DNA of 64,000 nucleotides, from positions 55,112,785 through 55,176,784 of the forward strand of contig ML677326.1 in the NCBI GenBank assembly GCA_007922305.1, written 5' to 3'. Under the pieces are notes generated by a model, which had not been told where the DNA came from, searched no databases, and saw only the letters and a program-made list of their open reading frames with translations. The translations under genes were made by a program, and so were the position numbers. The stretch's first letter is position 1; every line of letters starts with the position of its first letter. The DNA is from Dermatemys mawii. Lineage: Eukaryota; Chordata; Testudines; Dermatemydidae. Below are positions 46,310 to 57,359 of the stretch, in pieces.

Positions 46310-46482
46310 CGACAAAGAGTCCTGTGGCACCTTAAAGACTAACAGAAGTACTGAAGCATAAGTTTTCATGGGCTAATACCCACTTCGTCAGATGCATGAA
46401 GTGGCCACTTAAAGTGGCCTTTAAGGTGCCACAGGACTGTTTGTCACTTCTTCAAATCCAGACTAACACAGCTACCTCTCTG
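46310..46482. mobile_element. Foldback copy of the 'GTGGCACCTTAAAGACT' repeat (Penelope-like candidate)
   Basis: The left half is antisense: CGACAAAGAGTCCTGTGGCA, then TTTTCATGGGCTAATACCCA and CTTCGTCAGATGCATG. The right half is sense, TTTAAGGTGCCACAGGACTG to AACACAGCTACCTCTCTG. The 28-bp segment 46310-46337 is mirrored at 46419-46446 with two mismatches. Imperfect 12-bp duplications (AAGCTCAACAAG at 46298-46309, AAGCACAACAAG at 46483-46494) flank it. Variable long TSDs suggest retrotransposition. On the minus strand the left half contains CTGACGA, a short stem and GAAA, a hammerhead-like core. Confidence 0.75.
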
Positions 46483-46494
46483 AAGCACAACAAG

Positions 46495-47405
46495 TTATCA
46501 GCAGAAGGTGTGATGCCTTCTGTGCCTGCCACAAACTGGACACACACAACATGGCAAATGAGCATTTAAGCCTTAAAGGTGACTTGAGTGGGGAGAGGGA
46601 AGAGAGGAAAAATGGCTTGAGCTTTTGTTTTCCTTCCTTTGATGTTAAAGGTGACCTGACAGTGGTTGTTTTATTATAATTTTTAAATAAAAGTTATGGT
46701 TTTGCTGATTGTTATTGCTCATATTAGAAATTTAAGTCTTTCTGGCCATGAAAAATTCTATGATGGTGGCAGAATTAGTGAAAATGTCATAACAGGAGTC
46801 AGAAGAGTGAAAGGTGAGTGTCTGAGAGGAGAAGGGATTTGTAATCAGATTGATTAATGTTCTTCAGATCAGATCCTTGGCAAATTTTAGAGTAGTGTAA
46901 AGGGGCTAGAATGAGGCCAGGGACCAGATGGGGTCAGCTAGGAACCAAAATTCCAGGAGCCACAAAGGTGACATACAATCCTTTATTTTTCCCACTGAAG
47001 GCCTCAGCCTCAACCAGCATGCAGAGCAACAGAGCAGGATCAAGAATAGAAGCATGGATCCTGGTAGGCAAGGTAGAACATCACCAATTTGGGCCATTGA
47101 GAAAAGCCCTGTAAATTACATTTTAAATGAAGAATTCCCAGTGAGTTCGGACTGCGTGTACATGTTTAACCAAGAAATAGGAGATGTGATTTTCAAATCA
47201 CTTCTTTCGGCTAGGCTTCCACCACTGATTCACACCTTACCCTTCAACTCCAGTACAGTACACATAGACATGGATTTTAATTCTAGGAGATTGAACGAGT
47301 GCTAACAAACTGCATATGCAACACGAATCTTTCACTACTGTCTCTCTCATCAACCCATACCAGCTCCTTAATTTGTAATCCCTGCTGAATTAAATCTAAT
47401 GTAGC
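46495..47405. other. No recognised gene; 125-codon frame of unknown nature
   Basis: A frame at 46928-47305 (plus) predicts a hydrophilic 125-residue product without signal peptide, membrane segment or known motif. Overlapping frames in two other registers are nearly as long in the first half. I see no splice or Kozak evidence strong enough to call it. Confidence 0.3.
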
Positions 47406-47409
47406 TTCT

Positions 47410-47540
47410 ATGGGCCAAATTCAGCTCTCAGCTATATTTATGTAAATTTTGGATAATTTATTTGAGCCCCTCAGGGAACAGATATTTTATTTGATTATCA
47501 AGCACCATAGCACTGTATAAATGCAGCTAATGAGGATATG
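47410..47540 (+). mobile_element. L2/MIR-type tail fragment
   Basis: GGGCCAAATTCAGCTCTCAG is a phrase of the foldback MITEs. TTTGAGCCCCTCAGGGAACA and CAAGCACCATAGCACTGTAT resemble the tail seen at 17800. The fragment is short and diverged. Confidence 0.4.
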
Positions 47541-47814
47541 GATTCACTATAGTAATTAAGAGGTTAGCCAGCATTCTATCTGTAATAATAAGTCAATAGG
47601 TAATTACTAGTAAGTCTGTTGGAGAGGACATTTGGTTTATGGTAATGGCACTGTATTGGGACTGAGGAGTTGTGTTTCTGGCTATGCCAGACTTCATATA
47701 TAACCTGGTGACTGTGTTATCCCACAGGGATGTTGTGTATATTAATTCATTAATGTCTGAGGTGTTCAGATACAAAAGTGAAGAGACCGTAGAAAGCTTG
47801 TAAACAAATAAAGT

Positions 47815-47935
47815 TCACAGATTTTTTTAAGGCCGGAAAGGAAAAATATAATCATCTAGTTCAGTCTCTTGCAAAATATAGCCTACATAATTTCACCTAG
47901 TATCTGAGCCCAAATAAGGGTAGGAATATCCTCTT
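47815..47935 (-). mobile_element. CR1 LINE 3' fragment
   Basis: GGCCGGAAAGGAAAAATATA with ATCATCTAGTTCAGTCTCTT and CATAATTTCACCTAGTATCT is the reverse complement of a CR1 3' UTR. Confidence 0.65.
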
Positions 47936-48091
47936 TCTAAGATTTTGTAAACAAACCAGTTTGAGATACCAGGCTTTGTCATAATATAAACTTCTTGCTG
48001 TTTCCTTTTATTTTCATTATCATCTTAAATTCTAATCTTAGTTCAGTTGAATTTAATGGTAAACTGAGTTAAACTGGCAATGGTTCAGACT

Positions 48092-48376
48092 TAGGGTATG
48101 TCTTCACTACCTGCTGAATCGGCGGGTAGTGATCGATCTATCGCTTCTCGTCAGGACACGATAAATCGATCGCCAAAGGTGCTCCCGTCGACTCCGGAAC
48201 TCCAGCTTGCCAAAAGGCACAAGCTGGAGTCAACGGGGGAGCCTGCTGCTGACTGCTGCTGCTGAGAGGACGACAGGTAAGTTGGCCTAAGATGCGCCGA
48301 CTTCACTTACATTATTCACGTAGCTGAAGCTGTGCATCTTAGGTCGACCCCTCCCCCAGTGTAGGCCAAGTCTTAG
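48092..48376. mobile_element. MITE of the 'GGTCTACACTA' family with TTA duplication
   Basis: The element begins GGGTATGTCTTCACTACCTG and ends CCAGTGTAGGCCAAGTC. TTA directly flanks both ends, a 3-bp TSD of the PIF/Harbinger type. It is in inverted orientation relative to the copy at 19921, sharing TTCACGTAGCTGAAG, ATCTTAGGTCGACCCCTCCC and the GATCGATTTAT-type centre. Internal ATAAATCGATCG near 48160-48175 pairs with the segment at 48130. Confidence 0.85.
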
Positions 48377-48783
48377 AGACTAAAGACCAAGTGGAGCAGA
48401 GTAAGCAGAAGAACAAATCTCCACATACTGTTTTACCAATCTGTATCAACTGAGTTGTGGCATCCAGAGCAATGTAGTCTCTCGGACTGGTCAACCTAGT
48501 ACCCTTGGCACTATGAACTGGTCATCTGATTTTGTGATGTGGACATCTGGAGTGAAGTGGTAGCCCCAGTAGGAAATCTCCTCGCAACAGAAGTTTTGCC
48601 ATGGACTTTAATGAGATCAGGATTTCAGACATGTTCACTAGGAACTGGATTGAGAACACCAACTCATGTCAGTTAGGCCAGCAAACTGCCATATCATAGT
48701 AATGGCTTTCAGCTGAAAAGATTCATGTCCCATTATTTCTCAGCAAACACTGCACAAACATGAATGCAAGATGGCCTTCAAAA

Positions 48784-49190
48784 ATTTAAATGTCAGACGG
48801 GACCATTAGATCATCTCGTCTGACCAACTGTATATCACAGACTATGAAATTTCACCCCAAAACCAGCAAAGACTCCTTGTGGCACCTTAGAGGCTGACCA
48901 ATTTATTTGGGTATAAGCTTTTGTGGGCTAAAACCTGCTTCATCAGATGCATGGAATGAAAAATACAGTAAGCAATATATATCTCACAGGAAATGAAAAT
49001 GCTGTTATATATATATACTACCTACTGGTTTTTTTCACTCCATGCATCTGATGAAGCAGGTTTTAGCCCACGAAAGTTTATGCCCAAATAAACTGGTCAG
49101 CCTCTAAGGTGCCACAAGGACTTCCCATTGCTTTTGCTGATACAGATTACTACTCTAAATTTCACCCAGTTACTCATGTATTGAGTTCAT
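48784..49190 (-). mobile_element. CR1 LINE 3' fragment, split by a foldback repeat
   Basis: GTCAGACGGGACCATTAGAT and TCGTCTGACCAACTGTATAT are CR1 3' UTR on the minus strand. The CR1 resumes after the 299-bp insert with CACCCAGTTACTCATGTATT. Confidence 0.82.
48858..49156. mobile_element. Foldback copy of the 'GTGGCACCTTAGAGGCT' repeat, inserted in CR1
   Basis: Left antisense half and right sense half are inverted: TCCTTGTGGCACCTTAGAGG (48873 onward) against CCTCTAAGGTGCCACAAGGA (to about 49122), and GGCTAAAACCTGCTTCATCA against TGATGAAGCAGGTTTTAGCC. AAATTTCACCC is duplicated at 48847-48857 and 49157-49167. The sense half holds CTGATGA (49048-49054), a degraded stem and CGAAA (49071-49075). 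The right end CAGATTACTACTCT is a decayed form of CAGACTAACACGGCTACCTCTCT. Confidence 0.85.
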
Positions 49191-51890
49191 TAACTTTAGA
49201 GTTAAATTAAAAAATATTTCTGCAATGCACTTTTCTTTCTAAAATAGAGTGGAACACTTTAAACCTAAAGTGGAAGTAGAGTCTCTCATGGTCTCTCTCA
49301 CAAACACATACAAGTTTTTCCCTCTCTCTTGCACCTCCCTTTTCTTCCCTCATCCCTTAGTATACCCAAGGCCTAAGAGGAGGAGAAACAGTCTAGATAC
49401 TTCTCCATGACAAATCTTCTATGTTTCATCAGAAAAATGTATGGTGTATATTTGCATTGCACTAGAAAGTATCTAGATAGTACCTAAATATCTAGAAATA
49501 AATTTTAAGTCATTACAATTAAGAGTGCTGAGACTGGAAATTATAATTATAACTTCTAAGGGAAACTGATCTTAATTGCATGAAAAAAACTAATCTGGTC
49601 CAGAGTAATTAGGAGTTAGCAGTTATTTTCAGATAACATATGATCTATGATAACATATGAAACTGACAGTTTCTAAGGCAAGAGACAGAATCTTGGATTA
49701 TTCAAAGCATATGGTAAATAATTTACTATTGGTTTAATATTTATTTTAAGTAATTTACTATAAGATTTTAAATATTAGGTTTGCAGGTGGTTATAACTAT
49801 TATGGATTGCAAGAGAAATCAGAAGCAGTTTTGAACTATATACCCTGGGTTGGTGTGAGACATTTGTATGTGTGGGATAAAGAAAAAAGGCTTAATTGTT
49901 GTCTTTTGAATTATACTGATATTTCAATAAGTAATTGTTTAAGTTTATAACTTTGGAATTTCTTTTGGTTTAGCTTTCACTGACAGTCAAGTAATTTTCA
50001 GTTGACTGATGCATTGATAAGGATTTGTGTTAAGGCTCCATAGAATCATACTAGTATGTAAATCACTTCCTTAGAGTAGTATGTTGACAAATTTGTGATA
50101 AGAATTTATTATGATTAAATCTATTACTTCTCAGTAAAGTTTTAATATCCCGTTAAATTCCTTCATTTAAATTTTGTACTCAATAACATGTATCCAACTT
50201 TATTTCACTTTCTGTAAATTCCAAATTATCTTCATGTTCCATTTTGATTAATAAAACTGATACATTTATATTAACAAAACCCAAAATTTACTCAACTTAT
50301 GAGAAACCTGATTAATTACAATTACTTAATTGTTTCATACTATATTTATCTTAATTATCTCACTCTTCTAAATACTGCACATTCTAGTATGTTTATTTTA
50401 AATACTAGTATAAAATCACCATTCTTCTTGTGCACTGATAACCACTGTGGTACTGTTGCTTATAGGTGATGCAGGATGTCAGTGAAATAAATAGTTTAGC
50501 AATGAATTGAGTGAAGCGAGACCTAGTTTTCATGAACACCACATAGTGATATCTTTATAGGTTACAACCTACAAGCAACATGAGCAAGGCTGGAAACATA
50601 CCAATATATTATGGGAACGAGTTACACTTTGTGCAAAGGATCTAAGGAACTGAACAGCTGCATTTCATGTAAGTGATTTTTAAGATTCAAGTCTTCCTCA
50701 AACAGCATTTGTGCAATAGAATAGAAAACATTTCTGCTTCGTTATTGGTCAGAATTTTAAATGTGATTAGTTATGCTTGAGTACCAGCCATCACTTCCAG
50801 AGAAGTAGCCCCAAGAGCATTAGTAGCAGGCTCAAAGGTAATTTACCGGTATGGGGGAAAGGCCACCTAAGGCTCTCTTCAATCAGAATGGTAACCCTGC
50901 TGAGTTGGAGCAGACATGCAAGTACCTGGCAATAACAAGATTTATTCTCATTCTCTCTCTCTCTCTCCTCTTCCTTTTTCTTCTTCTGCTATATTTTTAG
51001 TGCTTTTCACACCAAAAAAAAAAAAAAAAAGTCTAGCAATTGCTGGTTGCAATTCTGGAGTGAAATATATTTACTCATTTCAAAGAATCATTCTGCCGAT
51101 TGATTATTGTTTTATAATCCCTGAATTCTACTAATTACTGATGCATTCTTCCCACATTGAGTCTCCAGATGGATTAGAGCTAGCTGTGCTTGCTCTCTGC
51201 CACCCTTCTCGTCCCTGCAGAAATCCTCAATGCAGGGAAAATGTGGGCAGTGTGCCCCAGGAAATGAGATGTGAAGTGTTCTCACTGGCAATTCCCACCT
51301 GCCTGACCTACTCCTGGGGGCTGTAGTCAGGTGGATTCAAATTAGGGCAGCCCTCAGAAAGTAAAGGGTGTGAGAGGAAATAGAGGAGCTGAGGCAGGAG
51401 GAGAAGTTGCAGTCAGGAAAGAAGAGACTAAAAATGTTAAGAGTAATTAGTAGTTGTTCAGAGTCTGTAGCGCCCTAAACATTTCCAACCTTGGGGTAAG
51501 TAGTCTTTGTGGAAAACAGCTAGTCAGCTTCCTTCATGTGGGGCAAACCTTGGTTGCACTGAACTCAAGGTGAACTTTCCTGTTGATTTCAATAGGACCA
51601 GAAAATAGTTGTGTGTTCAAAAATATTTTCATGTTCTGTAAGCCTGTTCTATCAATTCAAATATTCCCTGAGTTCATGCTAAAGGTGGCTGCAGCAAATA
51701 TACATGTACCCAAAGGAAAAATATATTTCCAAAAACATATATTTAGTAACTGATGTTAAGTTTAGTAAATAATTTTCACCATCTACAGGTAAAATTGGTT
51801 ACGTTTATTCATCTAAATAATATTTTAGACGCCTGTAGCAATTTGAGGATCTCATAATTTACTAATGCTCATAAATCACTAAGACTGAAC
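49191..51890. other. No gene seen; long AT-rich stretch
   Basis: Mostly AT-rich unique DNA. Small items: a (CT)n-rich run at 50947-50971, a 17-A homopolymer at 51014-51030, and a GC-richer patch at 51140-51430 with chance frames (51141-51326). I recognise no element in it. Confidence 0.4.
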
Positions 51891-51894
51891 ACCC

Positions 51895-52050
51895 CATGAA
51901 GTACAGAAGAATTGTTTTATAGATGAGAAAACCAAGGCACAGAGAAGCACCATGGTCCCAAAAATTAGATTGTAAAATTATGAGAGTCAAGAACAGAACC
52001 AAGATCTCCTGACTCCCACTCCTGTGCTTTAATCGCAAGACCACCCTTTC
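51895..52050 (-). mobile_element. MIR-type SINE
   Basis: TTTTATAGATGAGAAAACCA then AGGCACAGAGAAGCAC, CAGAACCAAGATCTCCTGAC and TCCCACTCCTGTGCTTTAAT follow the reverse-complement MIR core through its 5' part. Confidence 0.82.
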
Positions 52051-52194
52051 TTCCCTGTTAGTAATAGCAGCATTTTGTTTATATTAAACTAATTAATCCA
52101 GTTACCCATTAATGTACTTAATTTATGGTATTTACAGGGGTTTCTTATAGTTTTATTGATTACAATTTACTAATTAATTTCCTGAAACATAAGA

Positions 52195-52790
52195 ATATTC
52201 CATAGAATATTAGGGTTGGAAGAGACCTCAGGAGGTCATCTAGTCCAATCGCCTGCTCAAAGCAGGACCAAAACCCACTAAATCATCACAGCCAGGGCTT
52301 CATCAAGCCAGGCCTTAAAAACCTCAAAGGATGGAGATTTCACAACCTCCCTAGGTAACCCACTCCAGTGCTTCACCACACTCCTAGTGAAACAGTGTTT
52401 CCTAATATTCAACCTAGACTTCCCCCACTGCAACTTGAGACCATTGCTCCTTGTTTGGTCATCTGCCACCACTGAGAACAGCCGAGCTCCATTCTTTTTG
52501 GAATCCCCCTTCAGGTAATTGAAAGCTGCTATCAATTCTCCCCTCACTCGTCTCTTCTGCAGACTAAATAACCCCCATTCCCTCAGTCTTTCCTTGTAAG
52601 TCGTGCGCCCCAGCCCCATAATCATTTTCATTGCCCTCCGCTTGACTCTCCAATATGTCCACATCCCTTCCGTAATGGGGAGACCAAATCTGGATGCAAT
52701 ACCCAGGTGTGGCCTCACCAGTGTTGAATAGAGGGGAATAATCACTTCCCGCAATCTGCTGGCAATGCTCCTACTAATTCTTAACAAACA
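52195..52790 (-). mobile_element. CR1 LINE, 5'-truncated, about 600 bp
   Basis: AGGGTTGGAAGAGACCTCAG then GAGGTCATCTAGTCCAATCG is the CR1 3' end in reverse complement. The copy reaches the C-terminal third of pol near 52790. Confidence 0.94.
52278..52787 (-). pseudogene. CR1 pol C-terminal fragment (open for 169 codons)
   Basis: The frame reads LRISRSIASRLREVIIPLYS, LVRPHLGIASRFGLP, MKMIMGLGRTTYKERLREWG, LFSLQKRRVRGELIAAFNYL and ends with the CR1 terminal FTRSVVKHWSGLPREVVKSP. It is the RT thumb/C-terminal region only, lacking the catalytic box, and remains open to the natural stop region. The good preservation suggests a younger copy. No function is expected. Confidence 0.92.
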
Positions 52791-53660
52791 AGTAATTGCT
52801 TTACTTTGTGTCAGTAGTTAAAAATGACAGACTTTTTTTTTTTTTTAGTATAAACTTGCTGTTCTTTACTGACTTATGCCTGAGTGGCAGTGTATAACTG
52901 AATTGTTTTGGTTGAGAGTTCGTCTCAGGAGTCTGTGAGGAGAGCAGATATGATGATAAACATTTTTAGTTTAGAATCTTTAAGGAAGATTTTTAAAATC
53001 AAAGAAAGCTTTTATCAAATATTCAATTTTCATAGTTTTTAATCTGCTTTCCCTATTTTCTAATACTTAACTCTAGGGCAAGTGGCAAAAATGAAAATAT
53101 TCATTTTAAGGAGGTGTTAATTCTGACACCCTAACAGTGATCATTTAAATGCCAACATAGCTCACTGGTTTTGCTAATCAAGCACATGAGAAAGGAGAGG
53201 CATGATCTCATCCTGAAGATTATGCATAATTGTCTGAGTTCCATTTCATTTGGCATCATGTGTAGGTGGAGTTTGGGATAGTACCACCTTTTCCCCCTAC
53301 AATATGCTACCATCCCTCCTCCTCCTCCTCATAATCCCCACATGGAGTCTTCTCAGGATTGTTATTCAGAGTCTTGTTTCATGTTCATTTGTTTTATCTT
53401 ATTTAGATGGTAAATAAGATGAGGCATCTATTTAACTTTAGCTGAAGTCAACAGGAATTGTGCATTGACAGCAATGGAAGTGGTTTCAGCCAATGTGAGG
53501 TAACATTGACTTCCATAGGACTACTCATGTGAATATGAAAGTCTAGGATTGCTATGTATTATGTAAATTAACTGACTACATTAATGTCAATAAATACATA
53601 TATTTTAATAAAGTGAAAAACTTAAGGGAAAATTTGATCCCTAAAAGACAGTATTAAGGA
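52791..53660. other. No gene seen
   Basis: AT-rich DNA with a T homopolymer near 52830-52848 and a (TCC)n run near 53313-53329. No recognised element. Confidence 0.4.
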
Positions 53661-53663
53661 CAT

Positions 53664-53756
53664 GTGACAAAGAGTCCTGTGGCACCTTAAAGACTAAGAA
53701 AAATATTGAAGCATAAGCTTTCGTGGGCTAATACCCACTTCGTCGGATGCATGCAG
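53664..53756 (-). mobile_element. Single (non-foldback) copy of the 'GTGGCACCTTAAAGACT' repeat
   Basis: TGACAAAGAGTCCTGTGGCA to CGTGGGCTAATACCCACTTC and GTCGGATGCATG. It is one half of the foldback elements at 46310 and 48858. Read on the minus strand the core is CCGACGA rather than CTGATGA, followed by a perfect GTGGG/CCCAC stem and CGAAAGC. Confidence 0.8.
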
Positions 53757-53808
53757 TTTGAAAAATATTTGTATTGTACAATTTTCTTTGGAAAAACACG
53801 TTTGGGGG

Positions 53809-53831
53809 GTGTGTGTGTGTGTGTGTGTGTT
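53809..53831. repeat. (GT)n microsatellite, about 11 units
   Basis: Uninterrupted GT repeat. It produces Val/Cys-rich chance frames on both strands between 53687 and 53952. Confidence 0.97.
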
Positions 53832-53839
53832 ATTTTTTT

Positions 53840-55270
53840 GCCCAGAATTCCAAAATATTTTAAGAAACTGCTCTGGGTGTTACCCAGTTTTATCTGCCAC
53901 AAAACTAATTGCCCAGTTGTGTTTTATGACTAAAATGCATGGACACAGGTAGATGCAAAATCATTAACAAATGCAAACTGAAAATCAGTGATGGTGGTTG
54001 AGACTCAGGTAGATGAACCATATAAAGTACATACTTCCTCACTGGCTCCCAGAACCTAGGATCTAGTACTCAACTGGGTTTTCACTAGCATTAGAAGTAC
54101 AAACAACAGATTTTTTGGCTCACCAGAAAATCTGAAAAAAAATCATATTGGGTTGAACTAATCATTTTATCTTGACAAAAACAAACTCAATTAAAGGAAA
54201 TGTTGAAATAGTCATTTTGAACTAATTTTTTTAAAATTGGAATTTTTTAACCAAAACAATTCAACAAAACCCACAACAAATTGGTGAAACATTTCAGTGG
54301 TCTCTAATCTGCATTTTTCACCTAAAAAAGTTTTCTATGAAAGTTTTCACCCAAATCTAGTTAGACAGAAAGATGTATATATTTAATTACTTCTAAAGTA
54401 CATTACACATTGAACAACATGTATTCAATCCTTAGTTCATCTGAGATTGCCACAGCATAGAATGCAATTTGATGCATTCAGTCACTTGTGCTACTGCATG
54501 GTTTAGGTGCTATGGAGAAAATGAACACAAAATCACATATGCCTTTTTAAACTGAGGAGGGCAGTCACGTGTTTTTCTGCTCTTGGATCACTGCTGTGCA
54601 ACATCTAATATGTACTGCCATTGCCATCCACAGAGTGCCTCTAAAATTCAGGTTAGTTGATAAAAGGGTGAATATGCCTTCAGGGGAGGAATAGTAGTGG
54701 AAAAATCTGAAATTAGTGTTCAACCAAATAAGCATAGAGTTTGCACCGAGTTAATGAAGATTTCACAAACACACTTTTAGATCAATGACTATGATGCTCT
54801 CCAGTTTGACATTTGTCTGTGCTCCTTGTGCACCTATTCCACTTTATAATGGTCCTGGGGAGACTTCCATTAATTATTTGATTATAAAGTCATTTAAAAA
54901 AATAAAATATGCTCACATGGCTAAGTAGTAAAAGTTTAATTTAAAAGCAGCAGACCATGACATAATTTTAGTTTAAAATTAACCTCCTGGGCTGAGGCTA
55001 ATTAAACTAACTTCTGGGTCACAATGTACACACTTCACTACTTAAAAATACTACTTAAAATTATAAATAGCTTAACACACTTTGCCTCTAGGCTGTTATA
55101 TTTTATGTAGAAGAGCTCTGTTTATCACAAGAGATTCAGAGTGTTCTGTGGTCTAGTTGTCAGAGAAGGTACCTAAGATGGGCTAATCTAATCTTTCAGT
55201 AACTGTCCAATTCTGGAAGACACCTTCTCCTATGGACTGTGAGCCACAGGGCAGAATGAAAGTGGAAAAA
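53840..55270. other. No gene seen
   Basis: AT-rich DNA with chance frames only and no recognised element. Confidence 0.4.
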
Positions 55271-55274
55271 TAAG

Positions 55275-55420
55275 GGGTCCGATTCTCCACGATTTTGCAC
55301 GTTGTGCAATCATTAACACCAGCACAAAGTGAATGCAAAGTGGGGGTATAAAATGCTACAAAATTAGAATGTTAGTGTTTTACGTCTGCTTTGCACAGGT
55401 GTCAGTGATTACACAAGGCA
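55275..55420. mobile_element. Palindromic MITE relic
   Basis: GGGGTCCGATTCTCCACGAT with AACACCAGCACAAAGTGAAT and GTCTGCTTTGCACAGGTGTC shows the diverged inverted arms of the same class as the 'TTACACCAGTG' elements. Confidence 0.45.
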
Positions 55421-55425
55421 CATGT

Positions 55426-55428
<3 letters not shown>

Positions 55429-55480
<52 letters not shown>
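55429..55480. repeat. (CA)26 microsatellite
   Basis: 52 bases of perfect CA repeat. Length suggests it is polymorphic. Frames through it (55333-55739) encode alternating Thr/His or Val/Cys and are artefacts. Confidence 0.98.
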
Positions 55481-55484
<4 letters not shown>

Positions 55485-55499
55485 CAGGTCCAGTGTCTC

Positions 55500-56200
55500 T
55501 ATTTTTGTTCTTCTTTCCACTGGATTCAACAGGGCCCTTGCATGACTGAGAAAGGAAATGGAAAAAAAAATCTGAGTCAAAGTGATATAGAGCAACACTA
55601 AAATACATGGTGGTGCGACAGTGAAGTGTATCATTTTTGTTAACTGATCTCTTTCAAAACACATTGTTTTTCTGCACAAAAAAAATCGCTCCTCCCCCAC
55701 TTTACCAGTATCACAACAGCCACACACCACAGAGCACATACCATAGCCATAACTCTGACTCCCCCTTTATCAAATTACCTCCCACCACCATGCCAAACTC
55801 CCACATAACAAACTTTCTGGGCTGGGAGCACCACCCATATGCAAAATTTATTTAAATTTATATGTTTAAATTTTTCTATCTAAATCTAGAAATTGAAAGA
55901 GAAAGCAAAAGGAGGACAGGGCAATGTAGGGAGTCTGAGACTCCAGCATTTCATTTTCTTTCCCAAAGTATTTCATTATTTTTCCATCCTAGAATCAGCA
56001 GTTCATTCCAACCCACCCTGCTTGCAAAACCACCTCTTGCCTACTCCCACTTCATTGCAAAAAAAGAAACACATCCAGCCAACATCTTGGTTGGGATAGA
56101 AAAAACTGTATATTTATGCAGTGAAGTTATTATTAAAATCTACAGTAGTGCTGTCCAACTTTTTCTGCTGTGGGAAGTTGGAGGGGAGGAAGGACTACAA
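55500..56200. other. No gene supported
   Basis: Several overlapping frames (55637-56209), the longest 115 codons, have no recognisable motif. The final 60 bases before 56201 (GTAGTGCTGTCCAACTTTTT) look like the end of an older hAT element. Confidence 0.35.
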
Positions 56201-56518
56201 CAGGAGTAGGCAACGTATGGCACATGTGCCAAAGGTGGCACGCAAGCTGATTTTCAGTGGCACTCACACTGCCCAGGTCCTGGTCACCAGCTGGGTCGGG
56301 GGCGGCTCTACATTTTAATTTAAATCTTAAATGAAGCTCCTTAAACATTTTAAAAACCTTATTTACTTTACACACAACAATAGTTTAGCTATATATTATA
56401 GACTTATAGAAAGAGACCTTCTAAAAACATTAACATGTATTACTGGCATGCGAAACCTTAAATTAGAGTGAATAAATGAAGACTCGGCACACCACTTTTG
56501 AAAGGTTGCTGACCCCTG
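56201..56518. mobile_element. hAT element with perfect 8-bp TSD
   Basis: The 318-bp insert begins CAGGAGTAGGCAACGTATGG and ends AAAGGTTGCTGACCCCTG. GACTACAA is duplicated at 56193-56200 and 56519-56526. The interior (TTTTCAGTGGCACTCACACT, AAGACTCGGCACACCACTTT) is the typical body of a very abundant turtle hAT family. Confidence 0.97.
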
Positions 56519-56526
56519 GACTACAA

Positions 56527-57348
56527 TAGAAAGATAAGGGGCAGTTTAAAGTTGCTATTTTTCTCTTCTACCTGGCACTTTGCTCTCTTCTCCCCTAAAT
56601 TCTTAAGAAACTGACTTCAGATCTTAAATCGAAAAATGTAAGAGCCTACAAGCAGCTCTAAGCTTACAGCAAAATTTAGATTCAAAGGTGCTCTTCCCAA
56701 GTACCAGCTGGCTTTGGAGGTGAAATATGAATCCACCATTTCCAAGTCCTATTCTTAGCATCCCAAACCCTCAGAAATACACCCATTTCTTTCTTCTTCC
56801 CCAAACCCTCCCCTGAAAAAGCACCCTCAGCCCTAATTACTGAGGAAACATCTTCAACATCCTAGGCGGCCCCAAGTTTTGCCTTCTACCACCCAGTCCC
56901 CAGGTATTCAGCTTATCCCCTCCTCCACACACACGCACTCCAGTTTTCTGAGGAACAAAAACCCAAATCCTCAATCCCTTCTCAAAGGTTGCTTTGCTCC
57001 CCAATTCCTGCTGAGAAATCTACAGGTATTAGGGAACACATTTTTATAATCAAATACCAACACAAATTTTCTTTGTACTATAATTGGCATAATTATGAGT
57101 CTGGTGCACTAGGACACTACTATGAATATATTTATTTATAATCTTTGAGCTTGGTAGCATTCCCAAGATTTTAAATTCCTGTGAAGTTTAATGCTACAGT
57201 ATATGCTATCCTTGTATCCAAAGTCTTCACAAAACTCATCCCACAATCACTTACTTTATTAATCTTGTGTTGAAATTGATGTCAAACAGTTGGGTTGTAG
57301 TCTGAAAATATTTTGTGGAGGTCTTCTCTATTATAAATTAATGACACT
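56527..57348. other. No gene seen
   Basis: AT/C-rich DNA without recognised element or frame of note. Confidence 0.4.
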
Positions 57349-57359
57349 GTATTAATTCA

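Noticed and set aside
46928..47305. 125-codon frame as a candidate host gene
   Set aside because: No recognisable family, signal or splice context, and competing frames of similar length in the same interval.
55333..55739. Frames encoding His/Thr or Val/Cys repeats
   Set aside because: Produced by the (CA)26 microsatellite.
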